Source of the DNA: Leeuwenhoekiella parthenopeia | GTDB lineage: Bacteria > Bacteroidota > Bacteroidia > Flavobacteriales > Flavobacteriaceae | Length of the DNA: 64,000 bases | Direction of reading: 5' to 3' | NCBI RefSeq assembly: GCF_020782115.1 | Contig: NZ_JAJGMW010000001.1 | Coordinates: 1 to 64,000, forward strand | Part shown: positions 50,655 to 59,392 of the stretch, piece after piece | Layout: each line of letters begins with the position of its first letter | Numbering within the stretch: the first letter of the stretch is position 1 | Translations under genes and position numbers: made by a program | Notes under the pieces: model-generated | What the model was told of the DNA's origin: nothing | What the model saw: the letters and a program-made list of their open reading frames with translations, nothing else | Database searches by the model: none

Positions 50655-52010
50655 ATGAAAAAGATTTTCCCCCTAGTATTCGTTGCACTTGGTATTTTCA
50701 GTGTCCAGGCTCAGAACAATGTTCCCTCGGAAACCGATTTACGCATCTACGGAATTATCAATTCGGTATCGGCAGATCGTATAGAAAAAGATGTACGGGC
50801 GCTGGCCGGGTTTGGAACCCGTAACACTTTTAGTGATACCTTGAGCGATACGCGCGGTATTGGCGCCGCACGGCGTTACATTAAGGCTGAATTTGATAAG
50901 ACCTCAGAAGCCTGTGGGGACTGTCTGGATGTTTTTTATCAAAAGGATCTGGTTACCCCAGATATGGGCAATCGCATCCCAAAAGAAGCCTATGTAGTTA
51001 ACGTAGTGGCTATTCAGAAGGGAACCAAATATCCCAACCGCTACATCATTATGAGTGGGGATATTGATTCACGCGCCAGCAATACGATGGATTTTGAGAC
51101 CGATGCTCCCGGAGCTAATGATAATGCCAGCGGGATGGCCGGCACGATGGAAGCAGCACGCGTACTTTCAAAGTACAAATTTGAAAACAGCATTATCTAC
51201 GTGGGGCTTTCAGGTGAGGAACAGGGACTCTTTGGAGGTAAGGGACTCGCCGAATATGCGGTAAAACAAGGCTGGGATATCATCGGGGTTCTAAATAATG
51301 ATATGATTGGTAATATTGAAGGCGTTGACGGCGTGATAAGCAACCGCGATTTTAGAATTTTTTCGGAAGCTATAACCGCTAAGGAAGAAACCGATAGAGA
51401 ACGCAATGCCCGTCGCTTTTACGGAGGCGAGGTCGATGGCATTTCACGACAACTCGCGCGTTACGTTTATGGCAACGTCAAAAAATATATGCCCGAGATG
51501 AACCCGATGATGATCTATCGTCTGGATCGTTTTGGACGCGGCGGACATCACCGTCCTTTCAATGATCTCGGCTTCGCCGGAATACGCATTATGGAAGCGC
51601 ACGAAAACTATACCCAGCAGCATCAGGATATTCGTACCGAAGATGGTATAAATTATGGCGACGTGGTAGAACACGTAAATTTCACGTATGCTGCAAAACT
51701 TACCGCAGTAAACGCAATCAATCTGGCCAGTCTGGCCTGGGCTCCACCTGCTCCCGAAACAGTACAAATTGGTGGAATTGTAGAAGCCGATGTAAAGCTG
51801 AAATGGACAAAAGTAGACGGCGCGGTAGGGTATAAAGTGTACTGGAGAGATACCACCTCTCCTACCTGGGATTACAGTCGCTATGTAGGCGATGTTGAAG
51901 AAACCAGCTTAGAAGGGATTGTTATTGATAATTACTTCTTTGGAGTTTCGGCTGTTGAAGCAAACGGTCACGAAAGTCCGGTTGTTTTCCCGAATCAAAT
52001 TATGCGCTAA
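50655..52010 (+). CDS. Secreted M28-family metallopeptidase with fibronectin-like C-terminus
   Basis: 451 residues. Signal peptide 1-20 (KKIFPLVFVALGIFSVQAQ). The peptidase domain (about 100-360) has the bridging D156 in PGANDNASG, E188-E189 in GLSGEEQG, D216 in LNNDMIG and late histidines in YTQQHQ. At the first metal-ligand site the usual G-H-x-D-S is G-D-I-D-S (D136), so an Asp stands where His is expected. C-terminal residues about 365-450 look like a fibronectin type III module (VKLKWTKVDGAVGYKVYW). It probably acts as an aminopeptidase in the periplasm or outside. No T9SS tail. Confidence 0.88.
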   Translation: MKKIFPLVFVALGIFSVQAQNNVPSETDLRIYGIINSVSADRIEKDVRALAGFGTRNTFSDTLSDTRGIGAARRYIKAEFDKTSEACGDCLDVFYQKDLVTPDMGNRIPKEAYVVNVVAIQKGTKYPNRYIIMSGDIDSRASNTMDFETDAPGANDNASGMAGTMEAARVLSKYKFENSIIYVGLSGEEQGLFGGKGLAEYAVKQGWDIIGVLNNDMIGNIEGVDGVISNRDFRIFSEAITAKEETDRERNARRFYGGEVDGISRQLARYVYGNVKKYMPEMNPMMIYRLDRFGRGGHHRPFNDLGFAGIRIMEAHENYTQQHQDIRTEDGINYGDVVEHVNFTYAAKLTAVNAINLASLAWAPPAPETVQIGGIVEADVKLKWTKVDGAVGYKVYWRDTTSPTWDYSRYVGDVEETSLEGIVIDNYFFGVSAVEANGHESPVVFPNQIMR

Positions 52011-52014
52011 AAAA

Positions 52015-52057
52015 TTGCAAAACAAGGACAAATGTCATAATTTTACGGAAATTTGTC
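52015..52057 (+). promoter_or_regulatory. Promoter and inverted repeat of the Xre-RES module
   Basis: TTG (52015-52017), a 20-base spacer and TAATTTTA (52038-52045, one base off TAnnTTTG). Perfect arms GACAAAT (52027-52033) and ATTTGTC (52051-52057) flank the -7 box, an ideal operator position for toxin-antitoxin autoregulation. Transcription would begin within about 10 bases of the ATG at 52062. Confidence 0.55.
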
Positions 52058-52061
52058 ACTT

Positions 52062-52550
52062 ATGAGCGATTTGCATAAACGTTTAGACGAGGAAATAAAT
52101 TCCTACTATTCTGAGATTTATACTCAGGAAGGCACAGTAAATGAGTCGGCAATGGCTTATGGTACTTTTCTGGATAGTCCTATGCGCGTGGTTCACGCCA
52201 TAAACAGCGGTGTTCCCTATCGTATTTTTAAACTCATCCAGGAAGAGTCTCCCTTTGATGATGTGGACTGGGCAAATTTTTTAAATATTTCAAAACGCTC
52301 TTTAGATCGCTTTAAGGCCGCAGGTGATCACATTTTTAAACCTGCACATGCCGAGAAAATCTTTGAATTGGCAGAAGTCACCCAGTTAGGAGCTCAGGTA
52401 TTTGACTCCCGTAAGCAATTTTACGACTGGCTCAACACGCCCAGCTTTGCGCTTGGTAATTTTAAGCCCATAGATCTGCTAAGCAATTCTTTCGGCAAAA
52501 ATCTGGTTCTAGACGAGCTACACCATATAGACCAAGGTATTTTTGCTTAA
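52062..52550 (+). CDS. Xre/MbcA/ParS-type antitoxin (DUF2384)
   Basis: 162 residues from ATG 52062 (an upstream in-frame TTG at 52053 lies inside the operator and is less likely). A helical N-terminal part with a helix-turn-helix-like FLNISKRSLDRFKAAGDHIF, then the DUF2384 C-terminal domain, FDSRKQFYDWLNTPSFALGN and KPIDLLSNSFGKNLVLDEL (outline). Antitoxins of this kind neutralise RES toxins by occluding their NAD-binding site and repress the operon. The stop overlaps the toxin start in TAATG. Confidence 0.92.
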   Translation: MSDLHKRLDEEINSYYSEIYTQEGTVNESAMAYGTFLDSPMRVVHAINSGVPYRIFKLIQEESPFDDVDWANFLNISKRSLDRFKAAGDHIFKPAHAEKIFELAEVTQLGAQVFDSRKQFYDWLNTPSFALGNFKPIDLLSNSFGKNLVLDELHHIDQGIFA

Positions 52551-53008
52551 TGATTCTTTACCGTTTATCCCGTGAAAAATATGCAGACAGCCTTTCGGGT
52601 AAAGGGGTTGCATTACGCGGCGCACGGTGGAATAGCAAAGGTGTCGAAATCCTCTACACGGCCCAAAGCAGGGCTTTAGCGCTTGCAGAAATAGCCGTGC
52701 ATTTGAGTCTTTCGGCTTTGCCAAAAGATTTCATAATGCTTGAAATTGATATTCCAGACTCCCTGGCTATCAAAACCCTTCCTGATTCTGAATTACCGGA
52801 ATTTTGGAACGATTTTCCCTATAACCTAAACACCCAGCAATTTGGCGATCAGTTTATTTCTGATGGCAAATTTGCAATTTTAAAAGTACCTTCGGCAGTC
52901 GTACAAGGTGACTTTAATTATTTAATCAATCTGAATCATCCCGATGCAAAAGACATTAAAATTCAATCTCAAACACATTTTCCGCTTGACAAACGCCTCT
53001 TCCATTAG
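52550..53008 (+). CDS. RES-domain toxin
   Basis: 152 residues, the usual RES length. R26 (in RGARWNSKG), Y36 (in EILYTAQS) and E47 (in LALAEIAVH) keep the 10- and 11-residue spacing of the catalytic Arg-Tyr-Glu set as I remember it from a characterised RES toxin. RES toxins degrade or ADP-ribosylate with NAD+ and halt growth when unbound. An intact set suggests an active toxin. The gene overlaps the antitoxin gene by one base upstream and the M1 peptidase frame downstream. Confidence 0.92.
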   Translation: MILYRLSREKYADSLSGKGVALRGARWNSKGVEILYTAQSRALALAEIAVHLSLSALPKDFIMLEIDIPDSLAIKTLPDSELPEFWNDFPYNLNTQQFGDQFISDGKFAILKVPSAVVQGDFNYLINLNHPDAKDIKIQSQTHFPLDKRLFH

Positions 53009-54638
53009 CTGTGCAGGGCTTTTGATTTTCAGCCTGCTAAACTTTAGCTGTGCCGAAGCGCAATCCCTTAAAAAAGAATTCAACAAGCAGGACACCTTAA
53101 AGGGAAGTATAACTCCGGAGCGTGCCTGGTGGGATCTGAATCATTATGATTTAAAGGTTGACATCAATCCTGAAGACGAATTTATTTCCGGAAGCAACAC
53201 CGTTACCTACACGGTTTTAGAACCTAACGAAAAAATTCAAATCGATTTGCAGGAGCCTATGAAACTTCTTAGTGCAACTCAAGATGGTAAAGAGCTGGAA
53301 ATTGATAAGCAGGGTCTGGCACATTTTATTTCGCTTAAAGAAAAACAAAAGAAAGGCAAGCAGTATGAGTTACTCTTAAAATTTGAAGGTAAGCCCCGCG
53401 TTGGAGCCCGTTTGCCCTGGGATGGTGGATGGACCTGGCAAAAAGATGCTCAGGGCAAAACCTTTGCCGCTAATGCCAATCAGGGTATTGGTGCTTCTAT
53501 CTGGTGGCCAAACAAAGATATTCCTTACGATGAGGCAGACAGTCTTGACCTCTACATTACCGTCCCAAAAGATATTATGGGTGTAGGTAATGGTCGTTTG
53601 GTTGATTCTTCTTCGACTGAAATAGAATCTACCTATCACTGGGCAGTGAAAAACCCCATAAACAACTACGCTGTGAGCGCTGATCTTGCAGATTATGCGC
53701 ATTTTTCAGATACCTATGAAGGCGAAAACGGAACGCTTGACCTCAACTTTTACGTGCTGAAGGAAAATCTGGAGAAAGCAAAAAGTCATTTTAAAGATGT
53801 GCCTCGTATGCTTCAGGCGTTTGAGCATTGGTTTGGCCCCTACCCGTTTTATGAGGATGGCTACAAACTGGTTGAAGTGCCTTATCTGGGTATGGAACAC
53901 CAGAGCAATGTCACCTACGGTAATAAATATGAAAATGGTTATTTAGGCCGTGATCTGTCAGGATCCGGATGGGGATTGAAGTTTGATTTTATCATCATTC
54001 ACGAAAGCGGACACGAGTGGTTTGCCAATAATATAACCAACAGAGACGTAGCCGATATGTGGGTGCACGAAGGCTTTACCGCTTATTCTGAAAATCTGTT
54101 TCTGGATTATCACTACGGCAAAGAAGCTGCTGCTGATTATGTTATAGGTACGCGCAATGCTATACGCAACGACCGCCCCACCATCGGTATTTATGGCGTA
54201 GATTATGAAGGTAGTGGTGATATGTATTATAAAGGTGCAAACGTTTTACACACCGTACGACAGCTTATTGAAGATGATGAAAAATGGCGCGAAATTCTAC
54301 GCGGTTTAAATAAGGAGTTCTATCACAAAACCGTGACCTCAGCACAGGTTGAAAAATACATCAGTGACCAAAGCGGGATTGATTTAACCCAATTCTGGGA
54401 TCAATATTTACGTACGACTCAAATACCCTTATTGCAATACGAAATAGAGAACAAAACACTTAAATTCAGATACCTAGATATCGTTGATGGTTTTGATATG
54501 CCTGTAAAAATTCAGATAAATGATAGCGAAAGCTGGATTTATCCCACTGCTGAATGGAAAACTGAAGAATTCAAAAATCCTATTGACGAGGTAGCAGTAG
54601 ACCGCAATTTTTACATAAAAAGCAAAAAAGTCAATTAA
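52944..54638 (+). CDS. M1-family metallopeptidase, exported
   Basis: 564 residues from ATG 52944. An N-terminal signal-like segment (about 20-40, ISCAGLLIFSLLNFSC) is followed by AEAQ; the SC could mark a weak lipobox. The N-terminal beta domain (about 60-250) precedes the catalytic domain: GMEHQ at 316-320 as the substrate-binding loop (GxMEN variant), zinc site HESGH at 353-357 and E376 in WVHEGF. The ATG lies inside the RES gene with a 65-base overlap; a TTG at 52986 would reduce the overlap to 23 bases but gives a less charged n-region. Lacks the long C-terminal domains of aminopeptidase N. Confidence 0.85.
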   Translation: MQKTLKFNLKHIFRLTNASSISCAGLLIFSLLNFSCAEAQSLKKEFNKQDTLKGSITPERAWWDLNHYDLKVDINPEDEFISGSNTVTYTVLEPNEKIQIDLQEPMKLLSATQDGKELEIDKQGLAHFISLKEKQKKGKQYELLLKFEGKPRVGARLPWDGGWTWQKDAQGKTFAANANQGIGASIWWPNKDIPYDEADSLDLYITVPKDIMGVGNGRLVDSSSTEIESTYHWAVKNPINNYAVSADLADYAHFSDTYEGENGTLDLNFYVLKENLEKAKSHFKDVPRMLQAFEHWFGPYPFYEDGYKLVEVPYLGMEHQSNVTYGNKYENGYLGRDLSGSGWGLKFDFIIIHESGHEWFANNITNRDVADMWVHEGFTAYSENLFLDYHYGKEAAADYVIGTRNAIRNDRPTIGIYGVDYEGSGDMYYKGANVLHTVRQLIEDDEKWREILRGLNKEFYHKTVTSAQVEKYISDQSGIDLTQFWDQYLRTTQIPLLQYEIENKTLKFRYLDIVDGFDMPVKIQINDSESWIYPTAEWKTEEFKNPIDEVAVDRNFYIKSKKVN

Positions 54639-54641
54639 TGC

Positions 54642-55211
54642 ATGTCTAAAAGGCCTTTACATTACTTTAAAAACGCGACTGAATGGAGAACCTGGTTGCA
54701 CGAAAATTATGCAAATAGTGAGGGTGTTGAATTGATTTTTTATAAAGTAGATAGTGAAGAGGAAAGTATGCGCTGGGAAGAAGCGGTGCAGGTTGCTATT
54801 TGCTACGGTTGGATAGATAGTACCGTTAGAAAAATTGACGATAAACGCAGAAAGCAATATTTCTGCAAGCGCAACCCAAATAGCGGCTGGAGTGCGATTA
54901 ATAAGGATTATGTCACCCAACTTACCGAAGCCGGATTTATGCACAGCAGTGGGCTTGAAGCTATTGAAACTGCAAAACAAAACGGTTCGTGGTCTTTACT
55001 GGACGATGTCGAAAACGGTGTTATTCCTGATGATTTAAGAGAAGCTTTTGATAAAAACCCGGAGGCGCTATATAATTATAATTCGTTTGCAAAAGGGTAT
55101 CGCAAAAATTACCTGTATTGGCTCAATCAGGCTAAGCGGGAGGAAACCCGTCAAAAACGGGTTGAAGAAATTGTGATGCTTTGCGCTCAAAATAAAAAGC
55201 AGCGCGGCTAA
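54642..55211 (+). CDS. YdeI/OmdA (OmpD-associated) family protein
   Basis: 189 residues. KRPLHYFKNATEWRTWLHEN, GVELIFYKVDS, WEEAVQVAICYGWIDS and KRRKQYFCKRNPNSGWSAIN are the conserved YdeI/OmdA blocks, followed by the C-terminal YNYNSFAKGYRKNYLYWLNQ and a basic end. Some members are linked to resistance to bacteriocins and cationic peptides. It starts three bases after the M1 peptidase stop and so is probably co-transcribed. Confidence 0.88.
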   Translation: MSKRPLHYFKNATEWRTWLHENYANSEGVELIFYKVDSEEESMRWEEAVQVAICYGWIDSTVRKIDDKRRKQYFCKRNPNSGWSAINKDYVTQLTEAGFMHSSGLEAIETAKQNGSWSLLDDVENGVIPDDLREAFDKNPEALYNYNSFAKGYRKNYLYWLNQAKREETRQKRVEEIVMLCAQNKKQRG

Positions 55212-55259
55212 AGCCATTGGGACTTTTTAACATTTTAGATTGTTTCTAAACTCTAAAAG

Positions 55260-56555
55260 TTGCTTATTTGCACAAATTATAGTCCCTTGTATTACAGACA
55301 TTTACTCCCACTAGTACTTTACCTGATGTTCCAAAACTCAGGTAAAGCTCAAGACCAATCAAAAAATCACCTGTATTCATGTTTTTTTACGACCGAATTA
55401 AACGCAGGCGTCACCTCTCCTTCCAATTATAAATTTCCGGAGACCGATCTGCAAAAATCGCTTTACCTCAGCCTGGGTAATACCAACGCCGATAACGAAG
55501 ACGAGTGGGCATACCGGCTCAACCGACCCAAAACAGGCGTCAGTCTGGGGCTTATCGACTTGGGTAATCCCGAAGCTTTAGGCTACGGGATTTCGGTGCT
55601 TCCGTTTGCTGAGTTTCAATTGCTACCGGAAACATTTAATGATCTTAATGTACAGGTAAGTACCGGTGCCTCCTATTTTACCGAAACTTATGACCTTGAA
55701 ACCAATAAATACAATAGGGCGATCAGTACACACCTCAACTGGAATTTCAAACTTTTTATGTATTACGGGCTTACGCCAAACAGCAAAGTAAACTGGCGAT
55801 TGGGCTTCGGATACATCCACAATTCAAACGGCCATACCCGCCTTCCAAACCAGGGTTTGAATTCTTTTATGGGTGGAATTTCGGCACAGCTTAATTATGC
55901 CACGATTGAAGAGTCCCAAAAACAGACAGATTCTACAAGCTTTAAGCGCTCTACCTACAATTATCTGAACGCCGAAACCGGACTGGGAATACGCGTTTTA
56001 GCTCCCCTATTCAATACGCAAAAGCCGGTGTATAATCTTAATCTCGCATACGGAAAAGTCATTAACAACACCTTTAAAATCGGCGTGGGTGCCTACTACA
56101 GATATTATAAAGACTATCAGGATTTTATTGAATCTGATAACAGGCTTACTCAGGAAAACTATCCCGAATTTAAGAATAATCCCTACGGTTATGCCACCAA
56201 TCTTGGTGTATTTGGGTCCGGTGAATTGTTGATGAATCACGTGGGCTTTGAGGTAAATGTTGGCCTGAATATTTACAAACCTTTTTATGCGCTCGATTAC
56301 CGCATCAATAAATCCTACTCTTATATCATTCAGTATGAGGAGCCTCCAACCGAACTGGCCTATAAAAATCTGGACTGGTATTACGAATTTAAACGTACCG
56401 TTTCGGCACGTATGGGCCTTAAATACTACCTATGGTCAACAGCAAAACCGCGAAGGAATAATGTGTACCTGGGTGGACACATCAATGCCAATTTAGGTCA
56501 GGCAGATTTTACCGAAATCAGTCTGGGTTACGTTTATAACTTCAATTTTAAGTAA
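55260..56555 (+). CDS. PagL-like lipid A deacylase / acyloxyacyl hydrolase family protein
   Basis: Up to 431 residues. A hydrophobic signal (YYRHLLPLVLYLMFQNSGKAQ) is followed by an outer-membrane beta barrel of alternating polar and aromatic strands ending in ...YNFNFK. The segment GYIHNSNGHTRLPNQGLNSF carries the H-x-S-N pattern of PagL catalytic His-Ser residues and the following NxGxN block. Such enzymes remove fatty acyl chains from lipid A. The start is uncertain: TTG at 55260 or TTG at 55287; no ATG gives a full signal peptide. It is larger than Pseudomonas PagL (about 150 residues), as is usual in Bacteroidota. Confidence 0.75.
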   Translation: MLICTNYSPLYYRHLLPLVLYLMFQNSGKAQDQSKNHLYSCFFTTELNAGVTSPSNYKFPETDLQKSLYLSLGNTNADNEDEWAYRLNRPKTGVSLGLIDLGNPEALGYGISVLPFAEFQLLPETFNDLNVQVSTGASYFTETYDLETNKYNRAISTHLNWNFKLFMYYGLTPNSKVNWRLGFGYIHNSNGHTRLPNQGLNSFMGGISAQLNYATIEESQKQTDSTSFKRSTYNYLNAETGLGIRVLAPLFNTQKPVYNLNLAYGKVINNTFKIGVGAYYRYYKDYQDFIESDNRLTQENYPEFKNNPYGYATNLGVFGSGELLMNHVGFEVNVGLNIYKPFYALDYRINKSYSYIIQYEEPPTELAYKNLDWYYEFKRTVSARMGLKYYLWSTAKPRRNNVYLGGHINANLGQADFTEISLGYVYNFNFK

Positions 56556-56575
56556 AACGAAAACCTTCAGTATAA

Positions 56576-56607
56576 AAAAGCCCGCTTCTAAATTGAAGCG
56601 GGCTTTT
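56576..56607. terminator. Bidirectional terminator
   Basis: Arms AAAAGCCCGCTTC and GAAGCGGGCTTTT around the loop TAAATT, with an A tract before and T tract after the stem. It ends the PagL-like gene on one strand and the arabinose operon on the other. Confidence 0.9.
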
Positions 56608-56626
56608 GCTTTGAAATTATTTACAG

Positions 56627-57811
56627 CTATTCTTTTACCGAAAATTTAAAAGAAGTGGTAGTCTCGTATTTTTCTCCGGGTTTTAAAACCGTTGAAGGAA
56701 AATCAGCCTGATTTGGTGAATCAGGATAATGTTGGGTTTCTAAACAAAAACCACTTCGGTAGGCATAGGTACCTTCACCGTCTTTTTGTGTAAGGGTTCC
56801 ATCCAGGAAATTCCCCGTGTAGAACTGAATCGCAGGCTCGGTGGTCATAATTTCCATAAATCTTCCGCTTTCGGGATCAAGAGCAGTAGCTGCTAATGTC
56901 ATTTCTCCGCCGGTTCCATTTAAAATCCAGCAATGGTCATAGCCCAAGCCTTTTTTCAACTGATCGTCTTCGGCGTTGATTTCGGTTCCGATTTTCTTCG
57001 GTGTATTAAAATCGAAAGGAGTCCCAGCAACAGGTCGAAGCTCTCCGGTAGGGATTAAACCGGCATCAACCGGAAGGTACTGATCTGCATTGATCATCAC
57101 TTCGGTATCCAAAATAGTCTTGTCAAAATCCCCGGAAAGATTGAAATACGAATGCTGGGTAAGATTTACCACAGTTGGCTTATCAGTCGTTGCTTCGTAT
57201 TTCACCATCAGGGTATTGTCTGCCTGTAAGGTATAGGTTACGGTAGTTTCCAGATTCCCGGGATATCCCATATCCCCGTCAGGACTTAAATAGGTAAGTT
57301 TTAAACCTACATTATCGCCGTCTTTTACTTCTTCGGCATTCCAAACCACTTTATCAAAACCGGCAGTACCCCCGTGAAGACTGTTTTCACCATCATTCAC
57401 CGGTAACTGATAGGTCTGACCTTCAAGTTCAAAAGTACCTTTGGCAATACGGTTTCCGTAGCGGCCAATGATTGCGCCGAAATAAGGCGAACCTTCCACA
57501 TACTTATCCAGACTGTCAAATCCTAAAACCACATCCTGAAAAGTGCTGTCTTTACTTGGAGCCTTTAAGCTGGTGATGATCCCTCCGTAGGTAATGATAT
57601 CTACCTGCATTCCGTTTGCGTTAACCAAAGCATATTTGGCTACCGGAATACTATCCTGAAACATCCCGAAATCAGATTTGGTGATCGATGCCTCTGGCAT
57701 CTCCTCCACTACAGCTGTCTCGTCTTTTTTTGTCTCGTTTTTACAGTTAACTGCTGTAAACGCTATTCCCAAAACAACAGGAACGACCAGTAATCTTTTA
57801 ATTATATTCAT
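56627..57811 (-). CDS. Aldose 1-epimerase, lipoprotein type
   Basis: 394 residues. A signal segment (MNIIKRLLVVPVVLGIAF) ends at C23 in AVNC, a loose lipobox, so the protein is likely anchored in the periplasm or outer membrane. The mature enzyme has the galactose mutarotase pattern: FGAIIGRYGNRIAKG, NSLHGG with H146, NLTQHSYFNL with H220 as general acid and LETQHYPDSPNQ with E358 as general base. It equilibrates alpha and beta forms of sugars, here most likely arabinose. Last gene of the arabinose operon, 24 bases after araA. Confidence 0.92.
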   Translation of the reverse strand: MNIIKRLLVVPVVLGIAFTAVNCKNETKKDETAVVEEMPEASITKSDFGMFQDSIPVAKYALVNANGMQVDIITYGGIITSLKAPSKDSTFQDVVLGFDSLDKYVEGSPYFGAIIGRYGNRIAKGTFELEGQTYQLPVNDGENSLHGGTAGFDKVVWNAEEVKDGDNVGLKLTYLSPDGDMGYPGNLETTVTYTLQADNTLMVKYEATTDKPTVVNLTQHSYFNLSGDFDKTILDTEVMINADQYLPVDAGLIPTGELRPVAGTPFDFNTPKKIGTEINAEDDQLKKGLGYDHCWILNGTGGEMTLAATALDPESGRFMEIMTTEPAIQFYTGNFLDGTLTQKDGEGTYAYRSGFCLETQHYPDSPNQADFPSTVLKPGEKYETTTSFKFSVKE

Positions 57812-57835
57812 AAATGATAAAAGCTAAATTGTTAA

Positions 57836-59347
57836 TTACATTCTATGCTGAAACAAGTGAAAATAAGCTTCATTGGCATTTAGTGTGTCTTTAAAGTCAC
57901 GCACACGCGTTTGATCGTCTATTACCACCAGTTCAATACCTGCAATATCGGCAAAATCCTCCATAAACTCTGTCGTAACCGCCTGGCTGTACACGGTATG
58001 GTGCGCGCCACCCGCTAAAATCCAGGTTGTGGCAGCAATATCAAGGTTTGGCTTACAATCCCAAAGTACGCGTGCTACCGGTAAATGCGGCAGGTCAGCT
58101 TCCGGTTTAACGGCTTCCACTTCGTTGACAATAAGTCTGAAACGGTTACCCATATCGACCAAAGAAGCATTGATTGCAGGACCTTCGGGCGAATTAAAAA
58201 CCAAACGCGCAGGATCTTCCTTTCCTCCTATTCCTAAAGGATGCACCTCACAACTCGGCTTTCCGTCTGCGATAGAAGGACAAATCTCAAGCATGTGTGA
58301 TCCCAGAACGTATGAACCTTTTGGCGTAAAATGATAGGTATAATCTTCCATAAACGAAGTACCGCCTTCCATACCAATTGCCATTACTTTCATAGCGCGT
58401 ACCAAAGCAGCAGTTTTCCAGTCACCTTCTCCACCAAAACCGTAACCATCAGCCATAAGACGTTGGGTTGCGATACCTGGCAATTGCTTCAGTTCACCTA
58501 AATTTTCAAACGTATCTGTAAAAGCACCAAAACCACCTTCCTCTAAAAAGGCACGAAGTCCCAATTCAATTTTAGCAGCCTCTACGAGTGAATCGCGCTG
58601 TGCGCCACCTTCCTTGATTTTATCGGCTAAATTGTATTCGGTTTCATAAGTTTTAAGCAGTGCTTCCAGATCTTCCTGCTTGATCTCGTTTATTTTAGCC
58701 ACAATATCAGAAGAATCAAAACCGTTTACGGTAAAACCAAAACGCATTTGCGCTTCAACCTTATCCCCTTCGGTTACGGCTACTTCACGCATATTATCTC
58801 CTATACGGGCTACTTTAAGGTTTTGGAACTCATTCCATCCCAAAGCTACACGGGTAAAAATGCCGAGTTTTTGCTGAACACGGGCTTCCTGCCAGTGACC
58901 TACAACCACTTTACGCTTTTTACGCATACGCGACATCATAAAACCAAACTCCCGATCTCCGTGAGCCGACTGGTTTAAGTTCATAAAATCCATATCGATT
59001 TTATCCCACGGAATGGCCGCATTAAATTGCGTATGCAGGTGGCAAACCGGCTTGGTAAGCAGGTTAAGACCTTTAATCCACATTTTAGCAGGCGAAAAGG
59101 TATGCATCCATAAAATTAAACCGATACAGTTTTTGTTTCCGTTTGCTTCCAGACACAGGTCTGTAATTTCGTTTGGAGTTTTTACCAGGTCTTTGTAAAC
59201 AATCTTTACCGGAATGTCTTTAGAGTTATTAAGACCGGCGGCTATTTCCTGAGAGTGGGCAGCCACCTGCTTCAGGGTTTCTTCGCCGTATAAATGTTGG
59301 GTTCCGGTTACAAACCAGACCTCTAAATGTTCAATAGTGTAATTCAT
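57836..59347 (-). CDS. araA: L-arabinose isomerase
   Basis: 503 residues. [15 protein letters not shown] near the start and metal/catalytic residues E307, E334, H351 and H450 sit at almost the same positions as in E. coli AraA. It converts L-arabinose to L-ribulose in the cytoplasm, using Mn2+. It is 45 bases after the symporter gene. No anomaly is visible. Confidence 0.97.
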   Translation of the reverse strand: MNYTIEHLEVWFVTGTQHLYGEETLKQVAAHSQEIAAGLNNSKDIPVKIVYKDLVKTPNEITDLCLEANGNKNCIGLILWMHTFSPAKMWIKGLNLLTKPVCHLHTQFNAAIPWDKIDMDFMNLNQSAHGDREFGFMMSRMRKKRKVVVGHWQEARVQQKLGIFTRVALGWNEFQNLKVARIGDNMREVAVTEGDKVEAQMRFGFTVNGFDSSDIVAKINEIKQEDLEALLKTYETEYNLADKIKEGGAQRDSLVEAAKIELGLRAFLEEGGFGAFTDTFENLGELKQLPGIATQRLMADGYGFGGEGDWKTAALVRAMKVMAIGMEGGTSFMEDYTYHFTPKGSYVLGSHMLEICPSIADGKPSCEVHPLGIGGKEDPARLVFNSPEGPAINASLVDMGNRFRLIVNEVEAVKPEADLPHLPVARVLWDCKPNLDIAATTWILAGGAHHTVYSQAVTTEFMEDFADIAGIELVVIDDQTRVRDFKDTLNANEAYFHLFQHRM

Positions 59348-59392
59348 AAAATAGGTTGTAGTCGTATTAATTTTATTAAGATGCTTTTCAGT

